A DNA stretch of 64,000 bases, from assembly GCA_963556145.1 (NCBI GenBank), contig OY744470.1:3472001-3536000 (forward strand). Reading direction: 5' to 3'. The notes under the pieces are model-generated. The model did not search any database and was not told where the DNA came from. It saw only the letters and a list, made by a program, of their open reading frames with translations. Each line of letters opens with the position of its first letter. Within the stretch, counting starts at the first letter, position 1. The stretch comes from Hygrocybe punicea. Lineage: Eukaryota; Basidiomycota; Agaricomycetes; Agaricales; Hygrophoraceae. The position numbers and the translations under genes were made by a program. Below are positions 1-12,300 of the stretch, in pieces.

Positions 1-739
1 GACATCTCCCACACTCGTTTACAATGATACCCTTTCATGGACGAATACCGACATCAAGTGGACCTTCTTGTTCCACAAACAGGACAAGACATCGCTCCTC
101 GATACGTCATCAACACAGACATCATCATCTGGTACAGCTTGTGCTGTTCACATGTCTGACCTCGACTAGCCCACTGTCCTAGTTGGTTTTTTCCTTTATG
201 CATTCCTTCATTTTCTTTCATACCAACCTTGCCGTTACATCCACACCATCTCAAGACACTCTCATCACCAACCCCACACTGGATGATACCCATCTTCGAC
301 CCGACCGTGCAATGCACTTGCCAGACTGCGCACTTGCCTGTTACAGCAAGTGTAGACCCCGAATAGGCAATTCTGCACATCACATGATCCGATGACAAAT
401 CATCCGAGTCATCCGGACCCCCTCTATTCCTCAATGACACCCGGGCCTCCAGTTGGATCGCGAGAACATCGACATGAGGACGCCTCATGTATGCCTCATG
501 GTGAACACATGGTAGAGTTGGACATGTTGTGGCTTCATGGTTGTATTCCTATTTACCTCCCCTCAAGACCAGCCACTATATGTACTGTTCTTGTTGTTGG
601 TTCGGACTTTTTCTTCTTTTCCTTTCTTTACGTTTAGTCTGGTTCTTGGGGCAGACTCATCTTGTTTTGGGTAACCCCCACGGCTCGCAATGACATTAGA
701 CCTTGACCCCCCCTTCTTAGCAGTGTTGTCTTAGCTGTA
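1..739. other. No recognisable gene; flank of decayed gypsy element
   Basis: The open frames here are short, overlap on both strands and show no domain I recognise. The stretch around 560-640 is T-rich. Similarity to gypsy integrase starts only near 740, so this is either unrelated host sequence or a part of the element too decayed to read. Confidence 0.4.
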
Positions 740-1600
740 AGCAACAATGAAAGCTGCTGTTCTCTCCTCTGGAAGCCGATCCCCTGTTAAGTTGATTGTT
801 GCCGGAGCCCGCTGCAGAAGCGATCCGTAACACTGTCGAAGCGATACCGCGTTAACCATATTCGCATCTCCGGCTACAATTCCCACGCAAACGGTCTCGT
901 GGAACGACCGCACTACGACGTTCAACAATCTCTCTTCAAAGCTGCGGACGGCGACCAGTTTAGATGGGCCAATGTGACGTATTCAGTATTTTGGGCCGAA
1001 CGTATCACTATCCGACGACGGATGGGCTGCTCACCTTACTTCGCAGCGACTGGCGCTCATCCCCTATTACCACTCGACATCGTAGAAGCAACATACCTTC
1101 AACCCCCACTGGATTTGGTCCTATCTTCTACAGACCTTATCACGTGACGCGTGATCGCACTCCAAAAACGTAGCGACAATATTAATCGCATATACTCGCA
1201 AGTCTATGACGCGTGACAGAAAGCGGCACAACGTTTCGAAAAGCAACACACGAAGACGATTCGCAACTTCGATTTCAACAGTGGTGACTTAGTACTCATT
1301 CGCAACACACAGATAGAGAAAGCGCTAAACCAAAAAATGCGCCCGCGCTATCTTGGTCCCCTCATTGTTATTTCGCGCAATTTTGGCGGTGCTTACATAC
1401 TCTGCGAACTTGATGGATCTGTCTTTCACTGACCAATCGCAGCGTTTCGAGTAGTCCCCTATTTTGCTCGCCGTTCAATCTCACTCCCGCCGCGCTTCCT
1501 CGATATTCCCGTGCAATGACTAAACGAACTCGAAAACACTTCCGACAATGATCAACCTCCTGAAGCACAGGAACCCGGTTCTGATGTCGACGACGATTGA
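740..1600 (+). pseudogene. Ty3/gypsy integrase C-terminal fragment, decayed
   Basis: This is the end of a retrotransposon pol polyprotein. In one frame it keeps hallmarks of basidiomycete gypsy integrases: SGYNSHANGLVERPH, then FWAERITIRRRMGCSPYF, HPLLPLDIVEATYL, a [16 protein letters not shown] chromobarrel-like segment, [14 protein letters not shown] and PIAAFRVVPYFARRS, with a natural stop at 1598-1600. The frame is broken by four TGA codons at 1145, 1214, 1430 and 1517. All four lie in the same phase and stand where related integrases usually have arginine, so each probably began as CGA. Upstream of about 830 the reading becomes ambiguous and frameshifted. The catalytic D-D-E core, RT and gag are absent, so it cannot be functional. 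The 3' neighbour is AT-rich with no clear LTR. Confidence 0.9.
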
Positions 1601-1930
1601 CTGAAATTCTATGCTTCTCTCATTTTTTACACTTATTACTTATACCTTGTTTTTCTTTTATTGTAGCACAAGATTCAAGTCGCGATAAAAGCGAGACTTT
1701 TGTCGCGCAAGACTTCGTCTTTGCGGGGTTTTATGGCGATGATGATCTACTGAGCCTTTCCCCTAGATAAGTTTATAATTGTTTCTTCCACTTCCTGTGG
1801 TTTTTATTTTATTTATTTTATTCGATTCGAGAGCAGACTTATTATTTATTATACAGATATGAAAACAACTAAAAATATTTTACATATATGTACGCAGATA
1901 ACGCGCGCACATTTTCACACCTCCTCCTGT
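1601..1930. other. AT-rich spacer, no gene
   Basis: T-rich sequence follows the integrase stop and runs to the 3' end of the minus-strand zinc-cluster gene. A 1680-1745 stretch (GCGATAAAAGCGAGACTTTT and onward) is probably the 3' untranslated part of the gypsy element. No LTR pair can be shown. Confidence 0.4.
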
Positions 1931-3209
1931 TTACTCCTCACCTTCCCCGTATTCCTCCTCCTCGTCCTCCAGCTGCGCCAACTCCCACCTCATTTCGGTC
2001 TGCGCTCTCACCCACACTGTGACCCGTTCTTCGATCACCGAGATCTCTTCCCGTAACACGCGTTTGCACACTTCCACGTCCATGACCCGCACACTTCGTG
2101 GCGGACGAGTACCAATATAGGCTATGATGATCAGTCAGCACGTTTGATACTCTGTCGTTTTAGCGACTTACCTCGGGGGGGCGGCTGGTTTCTCTCCCTC
2201 CCTTTCCCCTTATCAGCCCGCGCCTTGCCCTTGTCCGCGCGACCTTGGCTGGAAACCGGCTTCCTTGGCGTGTTCCGCCCGCGTTTCCTCTCCCCCATCC
2301 GGTTCACCCCGTTCCAAAAGCATCCCTGCTTCGCGTCGCGGCACCTCTTGCACCGCGGATCCTGCTCGTCGAACTGGCAAACAACATTGGCGGCCCTCGC
2401 TGTGCGGCAGCGATCGCACTACGAAGTTCTCATGAGTACAGAATGAATGGTAAAGTATTACTAGTTGCTTACCTTGCCTTGGACATCGCGAAGGTCCTTA
2501 CCAGGACCGACCCTCCTGTGCTTTTTCGACGGCCCCCCCTGCCCTTCGTGTTCTGTTTCGAATCCTATCTCCTCTTCTCCCTGCGAGCCCGCTTCCGTCT
2601 CGCTACCCTCGTCCCCCTTGTTCAACCCCGTCATCATTGCCGCCATTTCATCCCATGTGATCTCTTTGCACAGGAACAGCGCGTATAGGACCTTGGCGTG
2701 TTCCTTTTGCTCCGCTGCTCTGTCCGCAGCCTCCTTCGCCAACCTGGCCTGCTCGATCTCGGCCTCGCAAGTCTTTTTCTGCTCGGCTTCGTGTGCCTCG
2801 TGCGCTTTTTGCTCCACCTCGGCAGCCTCCTTTGCCTTCCTCGCGTCTTCTCAAGCTTTCTTCACCTTGGCATGCAACCTCGGGAGCAAAATCTCCCCGC
2901 CCCATTGCAATGCCTGCTCGTCCTCGATGAAGTCCAACGCCGCGATGGCGTCCCTCCGCATCTCCTCGACTTCCTCGCTACTCTCTATCGGCCCGGTTGT
3001 TCGTTCGAACTCGAGATAATTGTACTGTTTGATCAGAGGTAGTCAGCGAAAAGGTTAGCGCAGTTGCGATGACTTACCAAGAGTTCTTCGAAATCCTGTC
3101 CCCACGCGATCCACTCTTCTCCAGCAGCGCCCTCCGCTGGTTTCGCGTCTGTGTGCGTCTTGAGGGCCTCGAAGGCAGCGGCAACGAATTCGGCCATCGG
3201 GTATGTCAT
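1931..3209 (-). pseudogene. Zinc-cluster/coiled-coil protein gene with one in-frame stop
   Basis: A four-exon minus-strand gene with clean splice sites: exon 1 3209-3078, exon 2 3024-2473, exon 3 2418-2172, exon 4 2121-1931. The introns are 50-54 nt, start GTAAGT or GTAAGC and end in CAG or TAG. Exon 1 starts MTYPMAEFVAAAFEALK. Exon 2 is a highly charged helix rich in E, K, A and Q, likely coiled coil. Exon 3 opens with CDRCRTARAANVVC and then CKRCRDAKQGC, a Cys-rich module like the zinc knuckles of agaricomycete repeat-family proteins, followed by a lysine/arginine-rich tail. Exon 4 ends in an acidic tail. A TGA at 2851-2853 interrupts exon 2; a CGA ancestor is likely. I chose the start at 3209 over 3254 because a TATA-like TTATAAA lies at 3271-3277. 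Function unknown; possibly a nucleic-acid-binding protein of a multicopy family. Confidence 0.7.
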
Positions 3210-3270
3210 CGTACGGATTGGTGGTGAAGATCGAAGACGAAGGTTAGCAAACATCGACGCGTCACTTCTG

Positions 3271-3313
3271 TTTATAAGTCAGACTCGCACGTGACTTTCC
3301 CACGGCCCACGTG
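3271..3313 (-). promoter_or_regulatory. Candidate promoter: TATA-like box and two CACGTG sites
   Basis: Upstream of the zinc-cluster gene the minus strand has a TTATAAA at 3271-3277 and CACGTG palindromes at 3288-3293 and 3308-3313. Spacing to the start codon at 3209 (about 60 bp from the TATA-like box) is ordinary for a fungal promoter. Confidence 0.45.
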
Positions 3314-3320
3314 ATTGACT

Positions 3321-3577
3321 GAGGACAGTCAAGATTTCAGTAAGGAGGAAAAATGATACGCAGTCTCTCCCTTTGGGCACGGAATCTCTCATAGGATCCA
3401 ATTCTACTTTCCCTATGACTCTTCCGCATCCCGTGTACATGTGAAACATCGGCGCGCTGCCCGCGACTTGCGCGACTTACGCCTCTCGACGCACGCATAA
3501 CTGCAACATCTTTGCTGTATCTTAACCGCGCAGCCCGGTCTCAATACGCTGAAACACGTCTGTTAAACACGTCCTAT
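3321..3577. other. Spacer, no gene
   Basis: No supported reading frame or repeat was seen between the candidate promoter and the target-site duplication of the LTR element. Confidence 0.4.
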
Positions 3578-3581
3578 ACGT

Positions 3582-3739
3582 TGGAGTGGTACCGAGGTAC
3601 CACTCCGGGGGCTCACGCAGGACTCGAGGGAAAGGTCGACTGGATAGGAAGGATGGACTGACTACTACATCTGGAAGGCTACTAACTAGGTCAAACCGTG
3701 GGAACCTGATCACGTGACTGACCAGGCACAACTACTACA
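3582..3739 (-). repeat. Left (3') LTR of retroelement 1
   Basis: 158 bp, TG...CA ends. It opens with a stem (GGAGTGGTACC / GTACCACTCC, 3583-3606) and contains CACGTG at 3711-3716. The two LTRs differ by one visible transition, so the insertion is recent. Confidence 0.92.
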
Positions 3740-3755
3740 AGTGCCCCTCCTCCTC
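3740..3755 (-). other. Polypurine tract of retroelement 1
   Basis: On the minus strand this reads GAGGAGGAGGGGCACT and abuts the 3' LTR, the expected place for plus-strand priming. The second element has GAGGAAGGGGGGCACT in the same place. Confidence 0.75.
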
Positions 3756-3777
3756 ATGGTGACGTCCTCGTCACCAT
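3756..3777 (-). promoter_or_regulatory. Conserved 9-bp hairpin beside the polypurine tract
   Basis: Plus-strand ATGGTGACG (3756-3764), loop TCCT, then CGTCACCAT (3769-3777) form a perfect stem. The matching hairpin of element 2 differs at two stem positions, and both are compensated on the other arm, which indicates selection for the structure. Confidence 0.75.
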
Positions 3778-3962
3778 ACTGCTACTAAAAGAAAACAAAA
3801 AGCAAAACAAAACTGACCAAGAAAAAAACTCTCCAGTCACGACTCCCAGTCCGTCACGATGCCCCGGGCCTTATACGTGAGGCGGGACCATATCGTCCAT
3901 CGAAGATCGGTGGTGGCAGATGACCAAACTAGACTCTCTCTCAGCTCTCCAAAACTCCTCAG

Positions 3963-5546
3963 TCACGACTCCCAGTCCTCCATCTCATGGAGTGGGACCA
4001 TATCGTCCATCGAAAACGGTGGTGGTAGATGACCAAACTGATCCATAATTGTAGCACAGGTTCTTGGTTCTCGTATCGCAGGTTCTCGGTTCTCGTATCG
4101 CAAGTTCTCGGTTCTCGTATCGTGGGTTCTTGGTTCTCGTATCGCAGGTTCTCGTATTGCAGGTTCTGGGTTCGCAGTTCTCGGTCGGTGCTTGTTTGGT
4201 TCTGGTGACTCGTTGGGTAACTCGGTTGGGTAGCGTCTGGTATCCAGGTGACAGATCGAGGGCATAGAAAAAATAATGGAACTGAATTGTGGGGGAAACA
4301 GAGACGGAGACAGAGGAAACGAGGGAAAGGAAACTGAGGGAAAGGAAATAGAGAGGAAGGGAACCGGGGACAGGAAACAGAGAAAGAAATAGAGGGGAAA
4401 GCTATGTACTTGGGCGCTAGAGCTGGCGCCGGCGTCGAGGGATCTCTTCGCGTGGGCTCTGGGAAACGGTCGCGAGGGGTCGCGAGGGCCAGGGAGCGAG
4501 GCTGGGGGTCCTAACGAACGTACGCGAGTGGGGTGGGGTTGCCGGAGTAGGTGGTCGCGGCGGCGATTCGTTTGGGTCCATGGGGGGTGCACGTCGCTGT
4601 TGGGGTCAATAGCGGGGTGGTACGCGACCAAACGAGGGCGTGTGGGGGGCTGGGGTGACTCGTTTAGGTTCCTACGGGTCCAGGGCAGTCGCCACGGTCG
4701 AGAACGAGGCCGCGGGGAGCTGAACGAGGGCAGCCGGTGCCGGGTATGGTGCACGAAGCCGGTCTGTGGGTGGTGAAACGCTGTGGGGCCCGAAAAGCGG
4801 TGGGAACGTGGGGTGGTGATGGGCGCAGGTGTTCTTGGGTTGCAAACGGGTGGGCCGTGAGTTTGGCGAGTTGGCCCGGGGCCGGTAGTGCTGGCAGAAC
4901 GGGGCGGTGCAATGGTGACGTGGCGAGGTCGTTGGGTCACCAAGGGCGGGGCGGTCTCGTTTGGGGTAACGGAGCGCAACGGGGGGCTCTGGCATGTGGA
5001 ACGTGGGTGCCGGGGGTTGGATGAGCGTGGGTTGGGGTGGAGATCCACGGGAAGCGGGGTCGCGGAATGCTGACGTGGCACGGTGCGTGTTGGGCGTTGG
5101 GTGGGCATGAAACGCCAGGGACGGCTCGTTCGGGGTGACGACGGTGAACGGGGGGCCTCTAGGGCGTCAGACGAGGGTCCGGGGCTCAAATGAATGCCCC
5201 TGGGGCTGGGGTACGCAAAAGAGCGGGGGTCCAACGGGGAAGACGTGGCGGATCCGTGGTCTGACCAAAAAGGGCGGGGCAGCTTCGTTTGGGGCAACGA
5301 AGCGCAGCGGGTGGTTCTGGCCGGTGGAACGCGGGCACGGGAGGTCGAGTGAGTGTGGGTTGGGCTGGTGTACACGAAGAAACGGGGGTCCAACGGGGAA
5401 AACGTGGTGGATCCGTGGCGCGACTGAAAAGGTCCGCGACCGTGGATTCGGGGTGGCGTAGGCGAGCGCGGAGCTCCGGTACGTCGAACGAGGGTCCGTA
5501 GGGTCGGATGAGCCTGCCTGGGGCTAGAAATGACGAAAGAAAACAA
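3963..5546 (-). CDS. 527-codon low-complexity frame inside retroelement 1
   Basis: One long minus-strand frame fills most of the interior. The product is rich in Pro, Arg, Ser and Thr, with a short tandem repeat near the C-terminus (REPAIREPR and variants) and a final DQFGHLPPPFSMDDMVPLHEME. No gag zinc knuckle, protease or polymerase motif is visible. The C-rich composition of this strand makes stop codons rare, so openness alone is weak evidence of coding. Against chance alone, element 2 also keeps a long frame on the same strand. A near-repeat of about 100 bp (3835-3925 and 3955-4045) covers its 3' end. It could be a structural or RNA-binding protein of the element, or simply non-coding packing sequence. 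Confidence 0.35.
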   Translation of the reverse strand: MFSFVISSPRQAHPTLRTLVRRTGAPRSPTPPRIHGRGPFQSRHGSTTFSPLDPRFFVYTSPTHTHSTSRARVPPARTTRCASLPQTKLPRPFWSDHGSATSSPLDPRSFAYPSPRGIHLSPGPSSDALEAPRSPSSPRTSRPWRFMPTQRPTRTVPRQHSATPLPVDLHPNPRSSNPRHPRSTCQSPPLRSVTPNETAPPLVTQRPRHVTIAPPRSASTTGPGPTRQTHGPPVCNPRTPAPITTPRSHRFSGPTAFHHPQTGFVHHTRHRLPSFSSPRPRSRPWRLPWTRRNLNESPQPPTRPRLVAYHPAIDPNSDVHPPWTQTNRRRDHLLRQPHPTRVRSLGPPASLPGPRDPSRPFPRAHAKRSLDAGASSSAQVHSFPLYFFLCFLSPVPFLSISFPSVSFPSFPLSPSLFPPQFSSIIFSMPSICHLDTRRYPTELPNESPEPNKHRPRTANPEPAIREPAIREPRTHDTRTENLRYENREPAIREPRTCATIMDQFGHLPPPFSMDDMVPLHEMEDWES

Positions 5547-5814
5547 AAGAAATGATGAAAAACGGGGGGGTTGAAAATGTGACGTGGCCTGCCGCTTGGG
5601 TGTTCAAAGGGGTCGCGGCCGGGTTTTTGGGTCAACGGGGGGCGACGCGGGGCCCTATTGGGCTGAACACGAATGCCGGGGGGTAACTGGAGTGTTGTAC
5701 GGCCGTGAATGAAGGGAAAATCCGCAGTTGCGCAGCGGTGGGTGGTGAGGCCGAAAAAAGTCGTTTCGCGAGAAAAAAGAGGAAGACGCAGAGAAGAAGA
5801 GATCCGTGGGTCGA

Positions 5815-5832
5815 AGGTCACTCTCATCACCA
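5815..5832 (-). other. Primer-binding site of retroelement 1
   Basis: The minus strand reads TGGTGATGAGAGTGACC three bases inside the 5' LTR. TGG matches the CCA end of a tRNA. The first 12 bases are identical in element 2. I could not name the tRNA. Confidence 0.6.
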
Positions 5833-5835
5833 CGT

Positions 5836-5993
5836 TGGAGTGGTACCGAGGTACCACTCCGGGGGCTCACGCAGGACTCGAGGGAAAGGTCGACTGGATA
5901 GGAAGGATGGACTGACTACTACATCTGGAAGGCTACTAACTAGGTCAAACCATGGGAACCTGATCACGTGACTGACCAGGCACAACTACTACA
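5836..5993 (-). repeat. Right (5') LTR of retroelement 1
   Basis: 158 bp. Same ends and internal stem as the left copy, CACGTG at 5965-5970. Followed by the ACGT duplication. Confidence 0.92.
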
Positions 5994-6238
5994 ACGTTCG
6001 GACACCGAGTCCGATACCAGAAATGTAATTCATCCGGTTTATCTTCGTCTTTTCGCCAACTTTCATGTGATATTTGCCGTTATTTCAAATCCTTTGCTAT
6101 TCCGTTCCCGTTTCGTCGCTTTCATGCGATATTTCGCTGCATTTCTATTTCACTCATCCACCCTTTCCCCCTATCCATTTAGAGTATAAAAAATGTCCTG
6201 TAGTAGAAAATGAATGAAGAAGAACCCAGTTCTCCCCT

Positions 6239-6297
6239 CCCCACTAGTTTGCGTCTTAAGTTTAAAAATCCAGTCATTCCTACTCAAACTAGTGGGG
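6239..6297. repeat. 13-bp inverted repeat, candidate Helitron 3'-terminal structure
   Basis: CCCCACTAGTTTG at 6239-6251 and CAAACTAGTGGGG at 6285-6297 are perfect inverted arms around a 33-nt loop, about 60 bp beyond the Helitron stop codon. A hairpin near the 3' end is typical of Helitrons. I could not identify a convincing CTRR end, so the element boundary stays open. The rest of 5998-6357 holds no gene that I can see. Confidence 0.4.
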
Positions 6298-6357
6298 TGT
6301 GGGCCATTGCTTTGCATGGCATGTTACTCGTCCCTTCTTTTAGCAAGAGAACACATA

Positions 6358-9300
6358 TTAAGATTGAGCATATATAAACAGTACAGCATTATTACCATTA
6401 CATGACAATAAATTAATATTTGAAAAGTCATCTATATCACCTTCATTAATACAAATTGATCTGGTTGATATACCATCATGAAACCATACCATACTGTTGA
6501 TGAATATGCGGGCAGTAAAATGTGCATCACCAAAGTACACAATTCCTCTCAATGTGTAAGCAGTGGATATGTCATCAATTGACAAGTTTATAACTTGACT
6601 AATTATTAAATTCTCAATAGAGTCAACTGTAAACATGATTAGAGGTGGAATTTTGTTAAATGCAATAAATTTAGTAATCTCTCCCCAACACAATTGACAT
6701 TTGTGCCGTTGTCTATTAACTATGATTTGAGCAAGACATGTTGAGATTGTTCCAGAAAATGAATATGAACAATGAAAGATGGCGTCACATCTATCATTTT
6801 CCAGAATGGTTATGTTTTCACAATTGATACATTTAAGACAAGTTGAAGTCATTGGTTCATTTGCTTTCATTATATAATGGGCCAAATCACTTATGGCAAT
6901 GCCAACTTGACCATAAGGAAATATTTCGGGTTTATCTTGATGCAATAAATGTCTGATTGTATTTCTAACTGTTTCTAAATCTGTTGTGTGATTCTTGGAT
7001 CGTTTGAATCCTAAGCTCAAAATCTTTAATATTTCATTGATGCTATTGAATCTTTTTTTCCAACTTGATGGATCTTCATTCCATATTGCTAGTAATATTG
7101 TAAAGAGTGAATCATAAGCACAGCTCCAATCTTCCGCATCCCATATAAACCCTTTTGGTTCATTTAATTCAATAGTACTTGTTTTTCGTCTTTTTTTCAC
7201 TATGGAAGATGAACTTACAACTTGTTGTAATTTTCGTTTTTTATTTTGCAATACATTGGCCATCGAATTTTTATGAGTGACAGTGATTGGAACAGTTCCT
7301 TTTGCAGGAACAAAGTTGAGGTTTCTGAAATCTGCCTTTTGATTTTTGTTCATATGTTTAATTAATTGCCATGGAGAGGGCTGTATTGTGTATTGATTTA
7401 GTTGCTCCGTGGCTTTCCATGCAATAGCATGATGAATGTTTTTTGGAATATATGACTTTCCTTTCCATTTTCTAAATTGATCAATGATAGAATTTCGCTG
7501 ATCTCCCTTGACATGGTCTGGTAAGAGTCCTTGATATTTCAGTTTGGTAATCTCATCAAGCAGTTCTAATTCTCTGAATTCCTGCCTGAGATATCCAGAA
7601 GCACCCCCAGTAATTACTTTAGGATCAAAGCCTTGCATGATGATAGTTCCTGCTGCAGAAGCACTTCTTGATAAGCAAGTATAATAGGATTGGTGGTTTC
7701 TACAACTACTGAGGTCAACTACATTGTTAGGACGAGTACGTCCTTGACATGCATAATCAGTCATTGCAAAATTAGGTAGTACCAACACTTGTTCTCTTGA
7801 CAAAGATATCACATCATCATTGGGTAATGAGCACATGGTGGAAGTGACATGTTTTGTAATCGGCACAACATTTTCAGGAAGTCCTTCTATGTTAATTTTT
7901 TTTGGAGGATTCAATAATCTGACAAATAAAGTGTCCAGTACAGTTTGTTGCTCAGGACCTATTGCACTCTGCCAACCCACAACTATGCCCTCTGCTCCTT
8001 TGGTAATGCAGCACTCTGTTGCATCATTGTTCCTCAGCATCACTGGCATGCCTACACATAAGTCCAATCTTCCTGGTATATGATCAGAGGATGATGCATG
8101 TGGTTGGCTCCAAAGTAGCTTTTGGAGTGAAGGTTCCAATATCTTTGTGTGTCGAATAGGATCCAAAATTGTTGACATGTGATGAGATTTTCTTTTGCTA
8201 TTGGAACTAGTAGGATCATTCCATCTGTCTATGGAATAGAATGATGTTAATGGTCTCCTATTTTCAGCAGCAAAACGTTGAATACCAAGTTCATTGATTT
8301 TGTCTTTTTGTGCATTCAATGCAGTTATAACTGACACATTCCTGAATTTCTTTTGGGCTAATTTTGGATCATTTGGACCTTTTCCTGCAACACGAGTACG
8401 AAGAAATGCAATATCTTTGGGAGTACATGCTTTGTATCTCATGTTTTCCAAAGCAAGCCTCAGTTGGACATCTTCTTCTGACTGATTGGTTTGTCTCATA
8501 TTTTCACGTAATATAACAACTGTTGTTATTTGATGCCAAAGAGCTTTGCCTATAGCCGCTTCCTGATTTGCTATAGTTTGACTGGAATTGATTTGGACAC
8601 CAACGGTTCCAGAGTATAAAGGAGCACCACTCATAGCTGGTGGAAGTTGGCCAAAATCTCCTGCAAATATCATATTAATGCCACCAAAGGGTTCATCATA
8701 AACACCACGTGCTTTTGCACACTGAGCACTGATTTTATACATATCTCTGCAAGATAACATTGACACCTCATCAATGAAAATGTAATCCACACCATCAAGA
8801 TTGGCACGTACTTGTGCAAGGGAACGAGATGATCCTCCCTGATTAATTCCAAGAATGGAGTGATATGTGGATCCATTTACAAGGGCAGCAGCACCACCGG
8901 TTGGTGCAAGAACCACAAATCGATGATTTTCGTTGTGTTTACCAAAAAAACTAGTCAATGCTTTGATGACTTGTGATTTCCCTGTGCCTGCCATCCCACC
9001 AAGATACATGCGTAGCTTATCAGAACCGTTAATCAAGGTAGAGTGATTCGCAATGATATGAAATGCTCTCTTTTGGTCAGTGTTCAACTTGTAATCATTG
9101 ATAGTTACATCAATAAGATGACGATCAGCTCTGTTTGCAGGAATAAACATATGGTTGATGTATGCTGCATCCACTATCTTGACATCATTATATTGAAAAT
9201 TTCCCAATTTATTTATGGTTGCTGTGTTTGTTGGTAAATTTTTATTTCTGTCATCGATGATTTCCTTTTTCTTTGCAAGGACTGCAGTTCTCCACAATTT

Positions 9301-12300
9301 TGCTAATTGTACTACAGGTGGTTCTATAGGTATCAACGGTCCTATATCTGGGGTACCATCAATACAATCATCGAGCCACCCTGACCTTTTCAAAGTTCTT
9401 TCAGCTATCAGCATTTGATCTTTCCTTTTTTGTCCTTTTTGACCAAGTTTCAGGAGTATTTCCGTGTCATTATTGTCTTCATCAATATTGTTGTTGAAGT
9501 CGTCGCCATTAAATGCAAATTCAGCATTGTGCATGTCATCCAGTTCATCAAGACCGTTTGAGGTCGCCCATGAATACCTTATATTTGCAGTATTATTCTT
9601 CTGACGTTTAGCAGAGAAATCATCTCTTGCATCCAAACATTCATACCGCAGACCAAAGTATTTCATGATCTCTAGTTCTTTTTTAGAAAACTCGTGGTCT
9701 ATAAAAGCATTATCCCATGTTTGTAATTTACTTTTGAGTTCTTTGCCACTTCTCCATGGCTTGAAAAACGTTAACATTGTACAACAATAATATTCTCGAT
9801 CACCACGGTCAGCCCTTGGCAAAGTGTTCGGAATAAAATTAGGAACTATGAAAGGATCATTCCCTTTCATTTTGGCATGGTGGGTAAGATATTGTGGATG
9901 ATTGGAATGTAAAGTATAATCATTTTCAAATTTTGTCAATTTATTAAGATCAACTTCATTTGTTTTATCAGCTATTTCTGTGCCTGCATTTCTATTCAAA
10001 CCATCAGGTTTTGAAATTTCATCTATCTCCATGAGTATATCATTATCAACGACATCAGACAAGTTGTCATCACTGGAATAGTCAACATTAGTAGGTTCAG
10101 TGCAAGAGTCAGACAAATCATCACAGCCTAGATTGTCAAAAATTTGGTTTTGCACTGGTTCTTTTCTGGCCCTTTTGGTCTTTGTTTTGGTGCGTCTTTT
10201 CTTTGGTTCCATAGTGGCAAGACGTATCCAGTCATACAGTGATACATTATCATACAAGGCGGGTCTGAACATATAATTATTTACTTTGGAAAGTCCAATG
10301 TATGCGCCATTATTCTTACCAATAACAACCTTTTGTGCATTATTTTGGTCTTCACATATATTAGGAATTTCTTCATCAGACCATGCACTGATAACCTCTT
10401 TAACATAAGATCTCCAAAAGAATGGCACGAATTTATGACTGGTGTAGTGATCAGGATTTCCAAGGACATATAATGAAGCCATTGGAGCACCAATTTCCAT
10501 TTTGGAGGTGAGTGAATTGACTATTTGTGTAAACAGCTTTCTGACTTTGTCTTTTCTTTTTAGGTCGCCACCAATCATTTCGGAATTCTTATCAAAAATA
10601 CTTTTTATCACTTCAAAAATGCTATAGGTCTTCAAGGAGAATTTTGTAATATAATCTGTTATGTATGCAACTATGGCCTTTATAGCAGTACCTGATAATA
10701 AGCTGGTCACATCAGAATTGCATCGTAGCATATATGTAACTTCAGGTGTCACCGTGTTCATCCAAGGTTCACCATGCTTGAGGTTGAGAGCACCAGTGTT
10801 AGGTTCTACAAAAGTTTGTTGAAAGATATCACAGGGAAATCGTCGTTTACATTCACCTTTCGAATTAAGACAGTATGGCTTTTTTTTGCCATCATGCCTG
10901 TTATGTACATTTAATCGCAATAAAAGATCATCTACAACATCTTGAAACCTTTGCCACCATGTTGATCTTTTGTTGTGATATTGACAATTCATGGAACAAT
11001 TATATGATGGTGGATCTGGCATGACACATGTTGGTGGTTGATATTCAGGTTTCGACATTGTCTGTTCCATTTTCTGTGATACCTCATCTTTAGAACCTGT
11101 CATGAATTGTCCTACACACAAACTTTCCAAATATTCCACTAATCTTTTCTGAAAGTCAGAATTTTCACCCATAATTTTGTCACGTATTTCCTGAGGTGTA
11201 AGGCATCCCTTTATCCACAACAGCATATGAAGATGCAAGGTAAGACGTCCTTGTTCCTCTACCGTTGCATAATAACCTGATGTGTTTCCATACAGGCCAG
11301 GATGAGATTCATTTATTCCTAATATATGTTTGATGAACATTTCAGTAGTAAAGTGAAAAAAGCGGGCTCCAGCAACTGGATTGTTTGCAATTAGTTTGTA
11401 ACAATCCTGGGGTAGACGTAGTTTAGGATAAAACTTTTCTTTGTTGTCAGCATAATATAAGCATAGTGGGTGATTGATGTCTGCAGGTGCAAAAGTGATA
11501 AACCAAGTCGGAGCACCAATATAGGATATCAGAGACCAAATCTCATTTCGCATGTATTTCTTGTTAGTAATTGAACCTTTGACCTGACCAGCTACGTGAT
11601 CCAGATCAGAAATGAGTTTATAGCATGCTTTCTCTTCTGATGTATCCGGTTTGACTCTATCACCTCTAGATAATCTTTTAGAGAGGTCATCCAAAACAGC
11701 TGTATTGATATTCATCAGGCGATTTGCAATATCGTTGAAATTATGTTTATTAGTCAACAAATATCCTCCGGTTGTACTGTCTTTGATTTGTTCTTGATTG
11801 AATGCAATCAATGGAAAATAGGGATCGGTTTGAAATCTTTTGTCATGGTACATCAGGAGATGTCTTTTGTGCATCATATCACTGATGCTTAAAACATCAT
11901 TGTCTATGCTGCTAATACCACCCAAGCCATATGGAAATAGGCAGGGAAACATCATAGGATATAACTGAGGATTATTAAAGAACGATTCTGGATTTCTAGC
12001 ATGGCTTATGGCAAGAACACCACCATGGTCATCTATCAAGTGCTTGGTCGCTCTAGCTATTAATGCCTTTGGACTTGTAATATCTAGATTTTCGCCAGTT
12101 ATTCCACTAACAACAAAGGGACAAGGCCCATCTTCCACACCATCTTCCACTTCATTGTCAAATGCACTAGTGGCTTCTGGTTCCTTATTTGTGTCTGCTG
12201 GTCGATATGCAACCACAACAGGAATTCCATGATCTGGATATTGTGCTAGATTTTCATAGGAGATATCTAAATCATAGTAATCCATGTGATTCAATTTCAG

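Larger units (their letters stand above)
3578..5997 (-). mobile_element. Short-LTR, pol-less retroelement 1 (TRIM/LARD-like), with target duplication
   Basis: Two 158-bp direct repeats (3582-3739 and 5836-5993) begin TGGAGTGGTA and end CTACTACA. They are flanked by the 4-bp duplication ACGT at 3578-3581 and 5994-5997. They differ at one base that I can see (CG at 3697-3698 against CA at 5951-5952). The element reads on the minus strand: a primer-site-like TGGTGATGAGAG lies three bases inside the right LTR, and a purine tract GAGGAGGAGGGGCACT lies directly against the left LTR. The 2.1-kb interior has no protease, reverse transcriptase, RNase H or integrase, so it would depend on another element for movement. 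It is G-rich on the plus strand and built of degenerate repeats. The same architecture recurs at 45.0-47.8 kb. Confidence 0.9.

Noticed and set aside
4064..5501. Plus-strand Gly/Trp-rich frames in retroelement 1
   Set aside because: Antisense to the element's orientation as fixed by primer site and purine tract; composition-driven.
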